Assembly (NCBI RefSeq): GCF_014191505.1
Contig: NZ_JACHWS010000003.1
Span: forward strand, 62,001-126,000
From: Hoyosella altamirensis
GTDB taxonomy: Bacteria > Actinomycetota > Actinomycetes > Mycobacteriales > Mycobacteriaceae
Length of the DNA: 64,000 nt
Reading direction: 5' to 3'
Shown: positions 8,196-17,627 of the stretch, piece after piece
Numbering within the stretch: position 1 is the first letter of the stretch
Layout: every line of letters begins with the position of its first letter
Program-made: the position numbers and the translations under genes
The notes under the pieces: model-generated
What the model saw: only the letters and a program-made list of their open reading frames with translations
What the model was told of the DNA's origin: nothing
Databases searched by the model: none

Positions 8196-9509
8196 TCAGA
8201 ATCCGTAACCGTCGTTGGACCTGATGTTGGTGTCGATGTCGCGGACCGCCCGGTTTAAGACGGCTTCCACATCGGCGCCATGCATGATGTCCTTCAGAGT
8301 CTTCTCAAAAACACTCGAAATCACTTGGTACGCAGGTGTTTGCGGCCGAACCATCGCGAACTCACGCGAGAGATCAACGGCCGGCCTCAACTGTCCGTCC
8401 TCACTGAACTGAGGTGTCAGCTCCGTCGCTGCCTGCGTCGCGGGGATCACGCCCAACTCTTCGCTGAACCGCGCTAAGTATTGCGGCTGGAGGGTGAACT
8501 CGAGATACTCGAACGCGCCCGCAGGGTCCTCGCATGAGGTTGACACGCCCCACTGCCAGCTCGCACCACCGATCACTGGCCCAGCGCCGAAGTCCGGCGG
8601 CGGAAGCTGGAGCATGTCGTCGCCCCACTCTTCGTACGCCTTCAGCGCTTCCCAGCTTCCTTGCCAGCTCAGAGCGACCGAACCGTCGAAAAACTCAGGC
8701 CGCGCTGGGTTTCCCTCCCGACTGACGAGTCCACGCGTGAACAGGCTCTGAAACCACTCACCGAAAGCAACTGCCTCCGGGCCGTTCAGTGCACCTTCGG
8801 CGGTGAGGTAGGTGTCGCGATCAATCTGATCCCCACCGAAGCTCTGCAGAAACGGAGAGTAGGCGTAAGACCACCATTCGCCATCAGCGATGCCGGTTCC
8901 CAGATCGAGCGGATACCGGAACTCGCCACCTGCCGCGATAGTTTCGAGGGCCGCGTCGAACTCTTCTCCGGACCAGGGCTCCTCGATGCTGGGAATGCGG
9001 ATTCCGTACCGTTCAAGGACCGACTGCCGCGCATGGATGCCGAGGGCGACATCGTAATAGCCGACCGAATATGTCTCGTCCTGGTATTCACCGAGCGTGG
9101 ACGGGAGCATCTGATCCAGTGTCTCCTGGCTTATTTCAAGCGGGCGCAACAATTCGGCCCAAGCCCAGTTCGGCACGATCGGCCCGTCGATGTCGACGAT
9201 GCACGGAAGATCTCCGGTCAGTGCTGCTGCGGTGATTGCGTCTCCGTATACCAGCTGCGGGAACGCTTCCTGCCGGACAAAATACTGATCCTGAGACGCG
9301 TTGAAGGCATCGATCACCTCGCTGATTGTCGCGAGTTCCTCAGGATTTCCGGCAGCGTGATTCCACATCACAATTTCTGTCCGGCTGTCGGGGATGTTCG
9401 CTGACGAACAACCTGCGAGCAGCAGAGCTGCTGTCGTGAGCGCGGCTGTGAAGGCTTGTCGTGGTCGTGATCTGACCGTCGAGTGGCGTCGCCGGTAACG
9501 CTGACGCAT
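8196..9509 (-). CDS. Extracellular sugar-binding lipoprotein
   Basis: Family 1 solute-binding protein of 437 residues. The N-terminus is basic (RQRYRRRH) with a hydrophobic core and lipobox LLAGC, giving a lipidated Cys34. The mature part shows the usual sugar-binding-protein pattern (EIVMWNHAAGNPEELATI, later VALSWQGSWEALKAYEEWG). The ATG at 9509 has Shine-Dalgarno AAGGA. It lies directly downstream of lacI in the operon, and its ligand is unknown. A GH32/GH68-like hydrolase in the same operon suggests a fructoside. Confidence 0.93.
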   Translation of the reverse strand: MRQRYRRRHSTVRSRPRQAFTAALTTAALLLAGCSSANIPDSRTEIVMWNHAAGNPEELATISEVIDAFNASQDQYFVRQEAFPQLVYGDAITAAALTGDLPCIVDIDGPIVPNWAWAELLRPLEISQETLDQMLPSTLGEYQDETYSVGYYDVALGIHARQSVLERYGIRIPSIEEPWSGEEFDAALETIAAGGEFRYPLDLGTGIADGEWWSYAYSPFLQSFGGDQIDRDTYLTAEGALNGPEAVAFGEWFQSLFTRGLVSREGNPARPEFFDGSVALSWQGSWEALKAYEEWGDDMLQLPPPDFGAGPVIGGASWQWGVSTSCEDPAGAFEYLEFTLQPQYLARFSEELGVIPATQAATELTPQFSEDGQLRPAVDLSREFAMVRPQTPAYQVISSVFEKTLKDIMHGADVEAVLNRAVRDIDTNIRSNDGYGF

Positions 9510-9523
9510 CGCGGTTCCTTCCC

Positions 9524-9544
9524 CACCCTGAGGTCCCCAGGGTG
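9524..9544 (-). terminator. Intercistronic hairpin between lacI and the binding-protein gene
   Basis: A 7-base perfect stem (CACCCTG/CAGGGTG) with a 7-base loop in the 64-bp gap between lacI and the solute-binding-protein gene. It could partially terminate transcription or protect the mRNA. There is no T-tract. Confidence 0.4.
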
Positions 9545-9573
9545 ATGTGTCGTCGTGTTGTGTCCGCGAAGCG

Positions 9574-10599
9574 CTAGCTGTGCGGCGGAGCGATGGAATG
9601 GCGCCGGACTAGTGGGCACGGCATCAAATGAGCTTGTGGCTCAATCGGTTTCGTTGAGGAGAGGGTCGCAAGCAGCGTCTCTACGGCCCACACTCCCATG
9701 TGGTAGTGCGGCAGCGCGGCGGTGGTGAGACCGGGTGAAAGCGCGTCAGATATCAACTGTTGATCGTCGTAGCCGGCGACGGAGAGATCTTCGGGGATCT
9801 TCAGGCCCCGTTCGGCTGCCGCGCGGTACGCGCCCATCGCCATCCGGTCGTTGTAGCAGAAGACGGCGGTGGGCGGGTCTGTCGAGTCGAGTAGTCGAAG
9901 CACAGCTCTATAGCCACCATGCGCGTTTGGCTCATCTTCTTCGATGAGCGCCGGATCCTCAGGACGTGCGTTCTCGCGGAGCGACTCTCGATACGCCTGT
10001 AAACGCAGGCCTTTAGCAATCGGTTCGTCCCGGTCGGTGATATGCCCAATGCGGTGATGACCAGCGGCGATCAGCTCCCCCATGACTGCGGTTGCCCCAC
10101 CCGCCTCATCGGGAACCACATAGGACACGGCATCGTTCTGAGGCTTCGCGTCGAGGACGACGCGGGGGGTGCTGGCCAGTTCGGCCGGTACCTCCACCAC
10201 CTGGTGGTACATGGTGGCGACTATCGCGCCGTCGATCTGACGCTGGACGAGCGCTTGCGCAGCCAGGTGCTGCTCGGCCGCACTCTGCCCAGTGTTGATC
10301 ATCAGAAGCAGATAGCCCGCTTTATGCGCGGCATCGTGCGCACCCTGGATCATCTGTCCCGCGAATGGCGTGGTCGCGATCTCGTCACTGATGAAACCGA
10401 TCATCTGGGTGCGCTGGGTGCGAAGGCCCCGGGCCACCGTGTTGGGCCGGTAGCCCAGCTCGTTCGCAGCAGCCCGGATCCGTTCTCGGGTTTCCGGTGC
10501 TACGCGTGCCCCCTCGACGTCATTGAGCACAAAAGAAACAGTGGCCGCCGAGACACCAGCGCGTTCTGCAACGTCCTTGATGCGAGGCTTCGCGGCCAT
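9574..10599 (-). CDS. LacI-family repressor of the sugar operon
   Basis: Transcriptional repressor of 341 residues: LacI-type helix-turn-helix at the N-terminus (PRIKDVAERAGVSAATVSFV, followed by LND), hinge, then a periplasmic-binding-protein-like sensor domain. The frame is open to 10659, but the start at 10599 is preferred. It has AAGGAG five to six bases upstream, begins the conserved HTH, and leaves the operator at 10611-10639 in the 5' untranslated region. It is the first gene of the operon that runs through the transporter and glycosidase genes, so it should be autoregulated and induced by the imported sugar or a product. Confidence 0.93.
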   Translation of the reverse strand: MAAKPRIKDVAERAGVSAATVSFVLNDVEGARVAPETRERIRAAANELGYRPNTVARGLRTQRTQMIGFISDEIATTPFAGQMIQGAHDAAHKAGYLLLMINTGQSAAEQHLAAQALVQRQIDGAIVATMYHQVVEVPAELASTPRVVLDAKPQNDAVSYVVPDEAGGATAVMGELIAAGHHRIGHITDRDEPIAKGLRLQAYRESLRENARPEDPALIEEDEPNAHGGYRAVLRLLDSTDPPTAVFCYNDRMAMGAYRAAAERGLKIPEDLSVAGYDDQQLISDALSPGLTTAALPHYHMGVWAVETLLATLSSTKPIEPQAHLMPCPLVRRHSIAPPHS

Positions 10600-10610
10600 C
10601 CAAACTCCTT

Positions 10611-10639
10611 GGTTAATCGTTTTGGCAAACCGATTAACC
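10611..10639 (-). promoter_or_regulatory. LacI-type operator at the sugar operon promoter
   Basis: A 29-bp inverted repeat: 14-base arms (GGTTAATCGTTTTG and its complement) around one central base, with a single mismatch. It begins one base after the -10 element of the promoter at 10641-10669 and ends 11 bases before the lacI ATG. A repressor bound here would block transcription of the whole operon. Confidence 0.8.
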
Positions 10640-10640
10640 A

Positions 10641-10669
10641 AGTATGTGATGGGGCTCACGAAAAGTCAA
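10641..10669 (-). promoter_or_regulatory. Promoter of the lacI-sugar transporter operon
   Basis: On the minus strand, -35 TTGACT (10664-10669) and -10 CATACT (10641-10646) are separated by exactly 17 bp, a near-consensus housekeeping promoter. It directly abuts the operator at 10611-10639. Confidence 0.75.
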
Positions 10670-10777
10670 TAGAGCATGAGAAGCCAGTTTTATTTCGCCC
10701 GCCTAGCAGCGACAAGCATGGTCCCGGGGTCGTGGCTGTCGCTTGGAGGTGGGCAAACGGCATACGACCTTGACTAC

Positions 10778-11689
10778 TTAGCCGCGAATTGCTCGCAGGG
10801 CCGTTCCGAGCATGTCTGCATCTGCACCATCGATCCACTGGATGCGATGATCGCGCTTGAACCAGGATCGTTGCCGCCGCACATATCGTCTGGTGCCCTG
10901 CAGGGTGAGATCTTGGGCCTGCTGCAGGCTGTACTCACCATCGAGTGCCGCAAGCGTCTGGGCGTAGCCGATGGCCCGGGAGGCCGTGACGCCGTCTCTC
11001 AGACCCGCGCCGATGAGGCCTTTCACTTCCTCTACCAGCCCTCCGCGGAACATTGCCTCGGTCCGCCGGGCGATTCGCTCATCGAGTTCTTCAGTGTCGC
11101 GATCCACCCCGAGAATGATTGTTCCCCATTGTGGTTCACCAATTTGAGGGGCCGACGCTGCGAAAGGCCGGCCAGTGATTTCAATAACCTCGAGTGCCCG
11201 CACAGTGCGCCGGGGATCTGTGGGAAGAATCGTTGTCGCCGCCTCCGGATCGATTCGCGCAAGCTCGGCGTGCAGCGTGCGTACGCCTACTTCCTCAAGG
11301 CGTGCTTCCCATTTCGCGCGCACAGCTGGATCCGTCGCTGGAAACTGCCAGTCATCGATGAGCGCCTGGATGTACATCATCGAGCCACCCACGATTATTG
11401 GCGTGATGTCACGGCTGACCAGAAGTTCGACGTCGTTCGCAGCAGCAGCTTTGTAGTTCGCGACCGTCGCGAGTTCCGTGACATGGAGCGTATCGATCTG
11501 ATGGTGCGGGATGCCTCTGCGTTCTGCCACTGTCAGCTTTGCGGTGCCGATATCCATACCGCAGTACTGCTGCATGGCGTCGATGTTCACGACCTCGCCG
11601 CCAACGCGCTCGGCAAGGTCAAGTCCCAGTGCTGACTTTCCCGAAGCGGTGGGACCGATGATCGCGACAGGCCGGATCATGGCAGCCAC
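10778..11689 (-). CDS. miaA: tRNA dimethylallyltransferase
   Basis: Adds a dimethylallyl group to N6 of A37 in tRNAs that read UNN codons; the product is the substrate of MiaB, encoded nearby at 14509-16101. The 303-residue protein has P-loop [15 protein letters not shown] at the N-terminus, the [15 protein letters not shown] segment that contacts A37, [14 protein letters not shown], and a C-terminal [13 protein letters not shown] tRNA-binding segment. It overlaps the upstream Rv2728c-like gene by 13 bases, as in a coupled operon. In mycobacteria miaA is next to dapF; here the fabG/phasin/sugar block separates them. Confidence 0.96.
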   Translation of the reverse strand: MAAMIRPVAIIGPTASGKSALGLDLAERVGGEVVNIDAMQQYCGMDIGTAKLTVAERRGIPHHQIDTLHVTELATVANYKAAAANDVELLVSRDITPIIVGGSMMYIQALIDDWQFPATDPAVRAKWEARLEEVGVRTLHAELARIDPEAATTILPTDPRRTVRALEVIEITGRPFAASAPQIGEPQWGTIILGVDRDTEELDERIARRTEAMFRGGLVEEVKGLIGAGLRDGVTASRAIGYAQTLAALDGEYSLQQAQDLTLQGTRRYVRRQRSWFKRDHRIQWIDGADADMLGTALRAIRG

Positions 11690-12396
11690 ATCCCAACGTG
11701 GTAGCCGACGCCATAGGGCGCCGAGTCAAAACGGTGCATCACCCTCCCCGGCTTCGTCCCGGTGAACAACGCCGCAAGAACCTGCCATGCTGCTCGGGCT
11801 GAAACTCCAAGATCACAACAAAGTCGCACGTCAAGAGTCGCGAGTGTGCCGGTCGCGCCAGAGTCGAGAGCCTCCGAAAGGGTGCGTTCAAAATCTTCTG
11901 CCCTGGGATCAAAGGCACCTGGGGCGCGATCAGTGAGCGTTGTTGCGCCATCAGCCACGATCAGTGCGCCGACCCGCTCGGGTACCGCGTCGATTTGCCG
12001 GCGAAGCTGCTCACCCCGGGAGAGCGCGGATTCGGCCGGGGTGTCTGGCTGGAGGTACTCCATATCGCACCGCAGCGCGGGAGCACTCTGCCCTCTCACC
12101 CAGCCGGCAATCAGTGCAGGCAGCGGCATGTCAGCGTCGATGGCCCTATCGGATTCAGGGCCAAGTGACACCGTCACATCAACCCCGAAACCGCGAAACG
12201 TTCCCGACTCGTTCGACGCGTTCCTCAACGCCGAAGTGTCGGTGCCCACTGCGATCCATCGGTCACAAGTTTCCGCGAGCGCAGCAGCGACATCAAGCAC
12301 CGCACGCCGTAGATCCGCCGTTTCTGACGCGGCCTCGTTCGCCAGTTCGGGGACCAGCAACGGCGGGCCTGGAATGAATGCGGCAGCGGTAAACAC
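11677..12396 (-). CDS. Conserved actinobacterial protein (Rv2728c-like)
   Basis: A 239-residue protein matching the position and features of M. tuberculosis Rv2728c, upstream of miaA. It begins [17 protein letters not shown] and contains [20 protein letters not shown], a pattern that recalls the LigB/class III extradiol dioxygenase fold. Its function is unknown and I do not assign catalysis. The start is a GTG at 12396 with no clear Shine-Dalgarno. The 3' end overlaps miaA by 13 bases. Confidence 0.8.
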   Translation of the reverse strand: MFTAAAFIPGPPLLVPELANEAASETADLRRAVLDVAAALAETCDRWIAVGTDTSALRNASNESGTFRGFGVDVTVSLGPESDRAIDADMPLPALIAGWVRGQSAPALRCDMEYLQPDTPAESALSRGEQLRRQIDAVPERVGALIVADGATTLTDRAPGAFDPRAEDFERTLSEALDSGATGTLATLDVRLCCDLGVSARAAWQVLAALFTGTKPGRVMHRFDSAPYGVGYHVGMWLP

Positions 12397-12624
12397 AACT
12401 GCAAACGGTACCCGCGACGATCACGTCCCCGCCGGTCGCATAGGTGTCTGAACGGCCACAATGCCGCCGCATTCGAACACTCCCGCAGGTTTTCATAGCT
12501 ATATCGGCGTTCTCGCGGTTGAATGGAGCGTGTGCCGAGATTCAGGTGCGGCACCCGCACGCAGCTTGGGCAGGTTCGCCTGTGCGAGCACGGCAGCCGT
12601 GACGCGCGGCAGAGATGAGGAACG

Positions 12625-13968
12625 ATGACCGACAGCACGCCACCACAGCCCGCCAGCCCGGCTTCCGCCCCGAAGTCCGTAAGCCCCCCTCACCCTGGGA
12701 CCGCAGCGGCCGCCCATCATGTGCCGCCCGTCCACCCCGTCGCCCATCCCTCCAGTGATCCGCACAAGTTCGGTCGTATCGACGACGACGGCACCGTCTG
12801 GCTGATCACAGCTGACGGCGACCGCGAGATCGGTTCATGGCACGCCGGGGACCGTGAGGAAGGCCTCGCCCACTTTTCGCGGAGATTCGACGATCTCGTC
12901 ACAGAAGTTGAACTCCTCGAAGCACGTCTTCACACCGGCGCTGGGGAACCGAGGAAGACCCGCGAAGCGGCTCAGCATCTTGCGGAAGCCCTTACGACGG
13001 CAGCAGTCATAGGGGACGTCGCTGCATTGTCTGAGCGGATCCAGGCTGTCATCAGCGGAGCGGACGACGTCGCGGCACAGGCTCGCCAAGCGAAAGAAGC
13101 CGAACGCGCGAGGCAGATTGAACGCAAGGAAGCTTTGTGCGCGGAAGCCGAGGAGATCGCCGCCAACTCTACCCAGTGGAAGGCCGCGGGTGACCGGCTC
13201 CGCCACATCTTCGACGAGTGGAAGACCATTCGCGGAGTGGACCGAAAAACCGATGACGGCCTTTGGAAACGCTTCTCCAAGGCCCGTGACGCCTTCAACC
13301 GCCGCAGGGGTTCGCATTTCGCTGAACTCGATCGGGAACGCGCCGCGGCGAAGTCACGCAAAGAGGCTCTCGTCGCACGGGCTGAGGAACTCGCCAGTTC
13401 GACGGATTGGGGCCCCACCGCTGGAGCCTTCCGCGACTTGATGGCGGAATGGAAAGCGAGCGGGCGGGCGCCGAAGGACACCGACGATGCGCTCTGGAAG
13501 CGCTTCAAGGGCGCACAGGACACGTTCTTCGCCGCGCGAAACGCCGCTGCGTCGGAGCGTGATGCGGAGTACCTCGAAAACGCCGCTGCGAAGGAGAAGC
13601 TGCTCAACGAAGCTGAGAGCCTCGACCCGTCTAAGGATCTCGAAGCTGCGCGCGCCGAGCTTCGAGGCTTTCAGGAGCGATGGGAAGCGATCGGACGGGT
13701 TCCGCGCGAACGCGTCCAGGAACTAGAGGGACGTTTCCGCGCGATAGAGACCCGCATTCGTGACGCAGTCGACTCGCAGTGGCGGCGCAGTGATCCAGAA
13801 GCCGAAGCGCGCGCCGCGCAGTTCCGTGAACGAGTACATCAGTTTGAGGAGCAAGCCGCCAAAGCAGACGCCGCGGGCCGCCCTAAGGATGCGGAAAAAG
13901 CGCGAGCGCAGGCACGGCAGTGGGCTGAGTGGGCGGCAGCTGCCGAGGGTGCGCTGTCCTCACGGTGA
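12625..13968 (+). CDS. DUF349 repeat protein
   Basis: A 447-residue cytoplasmic protein, counterpart of Rv2731. The N-terminal 60 residues are proline- and alanine-rich and probably disordered. They are followed by a small conserved segment ([20 protein letters not shown]) and then by three DUF349 repeats, each an alpha-helical hairpin with a W...LWKRF signature (about residues 170-240, 245-315 and 320-390). Long charged helices suggest coiled coil. Biochemical function is unknown. Shine-Dalgarno GAGG precedes the ATG by 4 bases. It is convergent with the Rv2732c-like gene, 15 bp away. Confidence 0.9.
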   Translation: MTDSTPPQPASPASAPKSVSPPHPGTAAAAHHVPPVHPVAHPSSDPHKFGRIDDDGTVWLITADGDREIGSWHAGDREEGLAHFSRRFDDLVTEVELLEARLHTGAGEPRKTREAAQHLAEALTTAAVIGDVAALSERIQAVISGADDVAAQARQAKEAERARQIERKEALCAEAEEIAANSTQWKAAGDRLRHIFDEWKTIRGVDRKTDDGLWKRFSKARDAFNRRRGSHFAELDRERAAAKSRKEALVARAEELASSTDWGPTAGAFRDLMAEWKASGRAPKDTDDALWKRFKGAQDTFFAARNAAASERDAEYLENAAAKEKLLNEAESLDPSKDLEAARAELRGFQERWEAIGRVPRERVQELEGRFRAIETRIRDAVDSQWRRSDPEAEARAAQFRERVHQFEEQAAKADAAGRPKDAEKARAQARQWAEWAAAAEGALSSR

Positions 13969-13983
13969 CAACGGCAAGCCAGT

Positions 13984-14505
13984 TTAACGCGACCGGCTGT
14001 CCGGAATCGGGCTATGGCTGAGAGCGATTGTCAGCCAGGTGAGGAAAAGCAGGATCATCGCGATCAGTCCGACCACGAGGCCAGCGCCGGGGCCTCCACC
14101 CGCTTCGAGCGGAGCCAGCGTCTGGCGTGACCAGATCGCCAGCACGCCGAGGAATGAACCAACGAAACATCCGCCTGCTGCGATGAGGGAGAAAACCCAG
14201 CGCCGCGTCACTAGTGCCAGAACCGCGAACCCCACTCCGAACACGGCTGCGAACCATCCAAACAGCTGCGACGTGATCTTGATTGATTCATCGTTGGCTG
14301 CTTCGGAGCTGACGAGGACGTCCCATCCATTCGCTGTTCCGGCGTGTGGGAGGGTGAACGACAGCAGAAGCGCCAGGACCAGGGCTGCAGCGAAAACCGC
14401 GCCCTTGCCTGGGTCAATCTCACCTGCAACGCGACGTTCCGCGGCCGCAAACTCGCGACGGAACGCGTCTGTCGGATCCGGGATACGGGGCTCGTTCGAC
14501 GACAT
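13984..14505 (-). CDS. Conserved membrane protein (Rv2732c-like)
   Basis: A 173-residue protein with a charged cytoplasmic N-terminus (PTDAFRREFAAAERRVAGEI) and four predicted transmembrane segments, one immediately after residue 33. Its position directly downstream of miaB (3-base gap, same strand) matches Rv2732c in M. tuberculosis. Function unknown. The C-terminus is short and basic. Confidence 0.85.
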   Translation of the reverse strand: MSSNEPRIPDPTDAFRREFAAAERRVAGEIDPGKGAVFAAALVLALLLSFTLPHAGTANGWDVLVSSEAANDESIKITSQLFGWFAAVFGVGFAVLALVTRRWVFSLIAAGGCFVGSFLGVLAIWSRQTLAPLEAGGGPGAGLVVGLIAMILLFLTWLTIALSHSPIPDSRSR

Positions 14506-14508
14506 ATT

Positions 14509-16101
14509 TCAGCAGCATCCTGACGTGTGAGGTACGGGGGCGGGCGCACCGAGCCGGGGCATTCCCAGTCCGACACCGGAAGAGACAGTACCCAGGTCGC
14601 CCGAGTCAACCGGAGCGGTTTTCGGCGTGATGCCCTTCTCGACCGCGTCGCCTGCGCGCGTGCGGCGGTGTGTGAGCACCTGACCATCTGCGATGAGGTG
14701 GTGCGGCGCCGCCGACGTTATCACTGTGGTCACGACATCACCCGGGCGGATGTTTCCATCGAGGTCTCCGTGCGGCTGAAAGTGGACGAGTCTGCCGTCG
14801 CGTGCGCGCCCGCTCATTCGGTGGGTGGCGGCATCCTTGCGGCCCTCGCCGACCGCCACGAGCAGTTCAGCTTTCGTGCCAACGAGGCTTTCGTTTTCCT
14901 GCAGGCTGATTTTTTCCTGGAGTGCGATCAGGCGCTCATACCGCTCCTGCACGACCTTCTTGGGAATCTGCTCTTCCATCTCGGCCGCAGGAGTCCCTGG
15001 GCGCTTCGAGTACTGGAACGTGAAGGCGCTAGAGAAGCGTGCTTTACGCACAACATCCAGAGTGTGCTCGAAATCTTCTTCTGTTTCACCGGGGAAACCG
15101 ACGATGATGTCGGTTGTGATAGCCGCGTGCGGCATAGCCGCGCGTACCCGGTCAATGATGCCGAGGAACCGTTCCTTGCGATACGAGCGGCGCATCGAAC
15201 GCAGAATCCGATCGGATCCTGACTGCAGCGGCATGTGGAGTTGGGGACACACGTTCGGCGTCTCGGCCATCGCGGCAATCACGTCATCGGTGAATTCCGC
15301 TGGATGCGGTGACGTGAACCGGACCCGCTCAAGACCCTCGATGCCCCCGCAGGCGCGCAATAGCTGAGCGAACGCCCCGCGATCGCGCGGGATCGAAGGG
15401 TCAGCGAACGACCTTCCGTAGGAATTGACGTTCTGGCCAAGCAGCGTCACTTCCAGGACGCCCTCTGATACGAGAGCCTGAACCTCAGCAAGGACATCGC
15501 CGGGCCGCCGGTCTACTTCCTTGCCGCGCAGCGCAGGGACGATGCAGAACGTGCACGTGTTGTTGCAGCCCACCGAGATCGACACCCAGCCCGCGTAGGC
15601 AGAGTCCCGCTTCGCCGGGAGCGCGGAGGGGAACACCTCGAGAGCATCGAGGATCTCAACCTCAGCCTGTTCGTTGTGACGCGCCCGTTCGAGCAGCGCC
15701 GGCAGCGAACCGAGATTGTGTGTGCCGAAAACAACATCAACCCAGGGCGCCTTCTTGACGACGACGTCGCGATCTTTCTGCGCCAGGCACCCCCCGACCG
15801 CTATCTGCATGTCTGGGTTGGCGTCTTTGAAGGGACGAAGATGCCCGAGGTTGCCGTACAGCTTGTTGTCGGCGTTCTCGCGCACCGCGCAGGTATTGAA
15901 GACCACGAGGTCAGCCGCATCTTCTGCGTGCGCCTTGACGTAACCCGCGTCTTCCAGGAGGCCCGCAAGCCGTTCGGAGTCGTGCACGTTCATCTGACAG
16001 CCGTAGGTGCGGATCTGGAAGGTTTTCGAACCATGGTGGGTACTGCTCACGGCTCCCGAGTCTACCGGTGACGCGGGGCCACTACTTCCGCGGAGATTCA
16101 T
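14509..16101 (-). CDS. miaB: tRNA-2-methylthio-N6-dimethylallyladenosine synthase
   Basis: Radical-SAM methylthiotransferase that converts i6A37 to ms2i6A37 in tRNA, acting after MiaA. Domains in order: N-terminal UPF0004 domain with three cluster cysteines ([29 protein letters not shown]), radical-SAM domain with CNNTCTFC, and a C-terminal TRAM domain. The chosen ATG (530 residues) has GGAG about 9 bases upstream and overlaps the end of the upstream regulator gene by 20 bases. A GTG at 16050 would give 513 residues, nearer the mycobacterial length, but has poor Shine-Dalgarno spacing. The extra residues are not conserved, so the start stays uncertain. Confidence 0.95.
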   Translation of the reverse strand: MNLRGSSGPASPVDSGAVSSTHHGSKTFQIRTYGCQMNVHDSERLAGLLEDAGYVKAHAEDAADLVVFNTCAVRENADNKLYGNLGHLRPFKDANPDMQIAVGGCLAQKDRDVVVKKAPWVDVVFGTHNLGSLPALLERARHNEQAEVEILDALEVFPSALPAKRDSAYAGWVSISVGCNNTCTFCIVPALRGKEVDRRPGDVLAEVQALVSEGVLEVTLLGQNVNSYGRSFADPSIPRDRGAFAQLLRACGGIEGLERVRFTSPHPAEFTDDVIAAMAETPNVCPQLHMPLQSGSDRILRSMRRSYRKERFLGIIDRVRAAMPHAAITTDIIVGFPGETEEDFEHTLDVVRKARFSSAFTFQYSKRPGTPAAEMEEQIPKKVVQERYERLIALQEKISLQENESLVGTKAELLVAVGEGRKDAATHRMSGRARDGRLVHFQPHGDLDGNIRPGDVVTTVITSAAPHHLIADGQVLTHRRTRAGDAVEKGITPKTAPVDSGDLGTVSSGVGLGMPRLGAPAPVPHTSGCC

Positions 16102-16381
16102 CAGCGAGGACTCCGAGGAGTTCCCCGACGAGTCGTTCGTGCTCCAGTTCGTGACGAAGTGGCTTGTCAGGGTTGATGACGTAGTTGTTGCGCCGCCCTA
16201 CCCGGGTTCGCGTGACATATCCCTCACTGATGAGGTCCGAGAGGATGCTTTGCGTCGCCCTCTCAGTAATCCCGACGGCTTGAGCGATGTCGCGCATGCG
16301 CATCCCGGAGTCACGAGCGATGCAGACGAGGACATGCGCGTGGTTGGTCAGGAACGTCCAATGTCGTGACTCGTCCGCCAT
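16082..16381 (-). CDS. Winged-helix (MarR/ArsR-like) regulator
   Basis: A small DNA-binding protein of 99 residues: a winged helix-turn-helix ([20 protein letters not shown], wing region [15 protein letters not shown]) and a short C-terminal helix. The ATG at 16381 (MADESRHW) is preferred to one further upstream at 16438 because GGGGAGG lies five bases before it. It is divergent from the SbtA-type transporter, so it probably regulates that gene; its signal is not evident. It has no obvious cysteine cluster for metal sensing. Confidence 0.82.
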   Translation of the reverse strand: MADESRHWTFLTNHAHVLVCIARDSGMRMRDIAQAVGITERATQSILSDLISEGYVTRTRVGRRNNYVINPDKPLRHELEHERLVGELLGVLADESPRK

Positions 16382-16501
16382 CCGTACCTCCCCGTTGCTC
16401 TGCTCTGAAACTAACGCATTCGGGAGCCGAGATGACAAATCATGACTTGCGATCTATATTACCGGAAGTTGTATTCAGGTATTAGAAGACAGGGAATGAT
16501 T

Positions 16502-17458
16502 GTGCCGATCGACGTGCTCTCTGCCAACCTCGCGTCTCCAGCGCTCGGCTTTTTCGCCCTTGGCGTCATAGCGACACGCATGAAGTCCGACCTCTCCTTC
16601 CCCGAGCAGGCAGCCAAGGCACTGTCGATCTACCTATTGATCGCGATTGGTTTCAAAGGCGGTGTGAAACTCCGCGCTGAGGGGTTCACCAGCGAACTCA
16701 TGCTCGGCGTGACCGCTGGACTTTTCCTCGCCATCACGCTTCCCCTCATCGCATACGCCATATTGAGGTGGTTCACACCGGTTTCCACGATCGACGCTGC
16801 AGCAGTTGCGGCCCACTATGGCTCCGTCAGTGTCGTCACCTTCGTCGCCGCGACTGCCTTCCTCAGCGCAATGGGCGAATCGAGCGAGGGTTTCATGATC
16901 ACCCTGCTCGCGATCATGGAAGTCCCCGCCATTCTGATCGGGATCTACCTCGCACGCCGCGGCGGCGCCAGTACGGGCAACCACCGGTTCATCGATAGCC
17001 TCACGCACGGACCCGTCATCCTCCTTATCGGCGCAGCAGCTGTCGGGTGTGCCACGGGAGAGGCCGGAATGGCTCAGCTCGAGGGGTTCCTAGTGACGCC
17101 TTTCCTCGGCGTGCTCGCACTGTTTCTCCTGGACATGGGAATTGTTGCCGCGCGCCGGATCGGGGAACTGAAAAAAGCGGGATTGCGGCTACTCGCCTTC
17201 GGGATGATCATGCCGCTGATCGGCGGCTCGCTCGGAGTCCTCACCGGGACCGCAATCGGACTCACGGTAGGCGGCGTGACACTCCTTGGCGTCCTGGCGG
17301 CGAGCGCCTCTTACGTCGCGGCCCCGGCAGCGATACGCGAGGCTGTACCCGACGCCAACCCCGCACTCTCACTCGGACTCGCGCTCGGAGTCACCTTCCC
17401 CTTCAATCTCATTGTCGGTATCCCCCTGATTTACACCGCTGCACAGCTTCTTGCGTGA
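16502..17458 (+). CDS. SbtA-type sodium-dependent bicarbonate transporter
   Basis: Inner-membrane protein of 318 residues in two homologous halves, about ten transmembrane helices, of the SbtA (DUF897) family. In cyanobacteria this family imports bicarbonate with sodium. Typical segments are SPALGFFALGVIATRM, IGFKGGVKL, AHYGSVSVVTFVAA and SYVAAPAAIREAVPDANPAL. The GTG at 16502 has AGGGA at good spacing; an ATG at 16496 is the alternative, with the Shine-Dalgarno too close. No SbtB-type PII partner follows it; a divergent winged-helix regulator does. Substrate is inferred from the family only. Confidence 0.87.
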   Translation: MPIDVLSANLASPALGFFALGVIATRMKSDLSFPEQAAKALSIYLLIAIGFKGGVKLRAEGFTSELMLGVTAGLFLAITLPLIAYAILRWFTPVSTIDAAAVAAHYGSVSVVTFVAATAFLSAMGESSEGFMITLLAIMEVPAILIGIYLARRGGASTGNHRFIDSLTHGPVILLIGAAAVGCATGEAGMAQLEGFLVTPFLGVLALFLLDMGIVAARRIGELKKAGLRLLAFGMIMPLIGGSLGVLTGTAIGLTVGGVTLLGVLAASASYVAAPAAIREAVPDANPALSLGLALGVTFPFNLIVGIPLIYTAAQLLA

Positions 17459-17497
17459 CGAACTGCGTAACAGTTCGCGTCACCGGGTTGTTACGCA
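17455..17497 (+). terminator. Overlapping hairpins after the SbtA gene
   Basis: Two mutually exclusive stem-loops. One at 17455-17483 pairs GTGAC/GAACTG with CAGTTC/GTCAC and includes the stop codon. The other at 17464-17497 pairs TGCGTAACA with a perfect TGTTACGCA across 16 bases. It is most simply a terminator for the transporter gene. Confidence 0.5.
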
Positions 17498-17627
17498 ATC
17501 CGGACACCAGCGCGGGCTGAAAGTCGGCTAGCTGCGATAAGTTTATGACTTGAGACACACCTCGGTTCAGAACGTCTTTGCTGACTGACTGCCAAGGTGT
17601 GTGGGCCGAATCGGAGAGGAAAGACCT

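Noticed and set aside
10676-11635. 319-residue plus-strand open frame opposite miaA
   Set aside because: It lies antisense to a well-recognised miaA gene, has no family features and no Shine-Dalgarno. Long antisense frames are common at this G+C.
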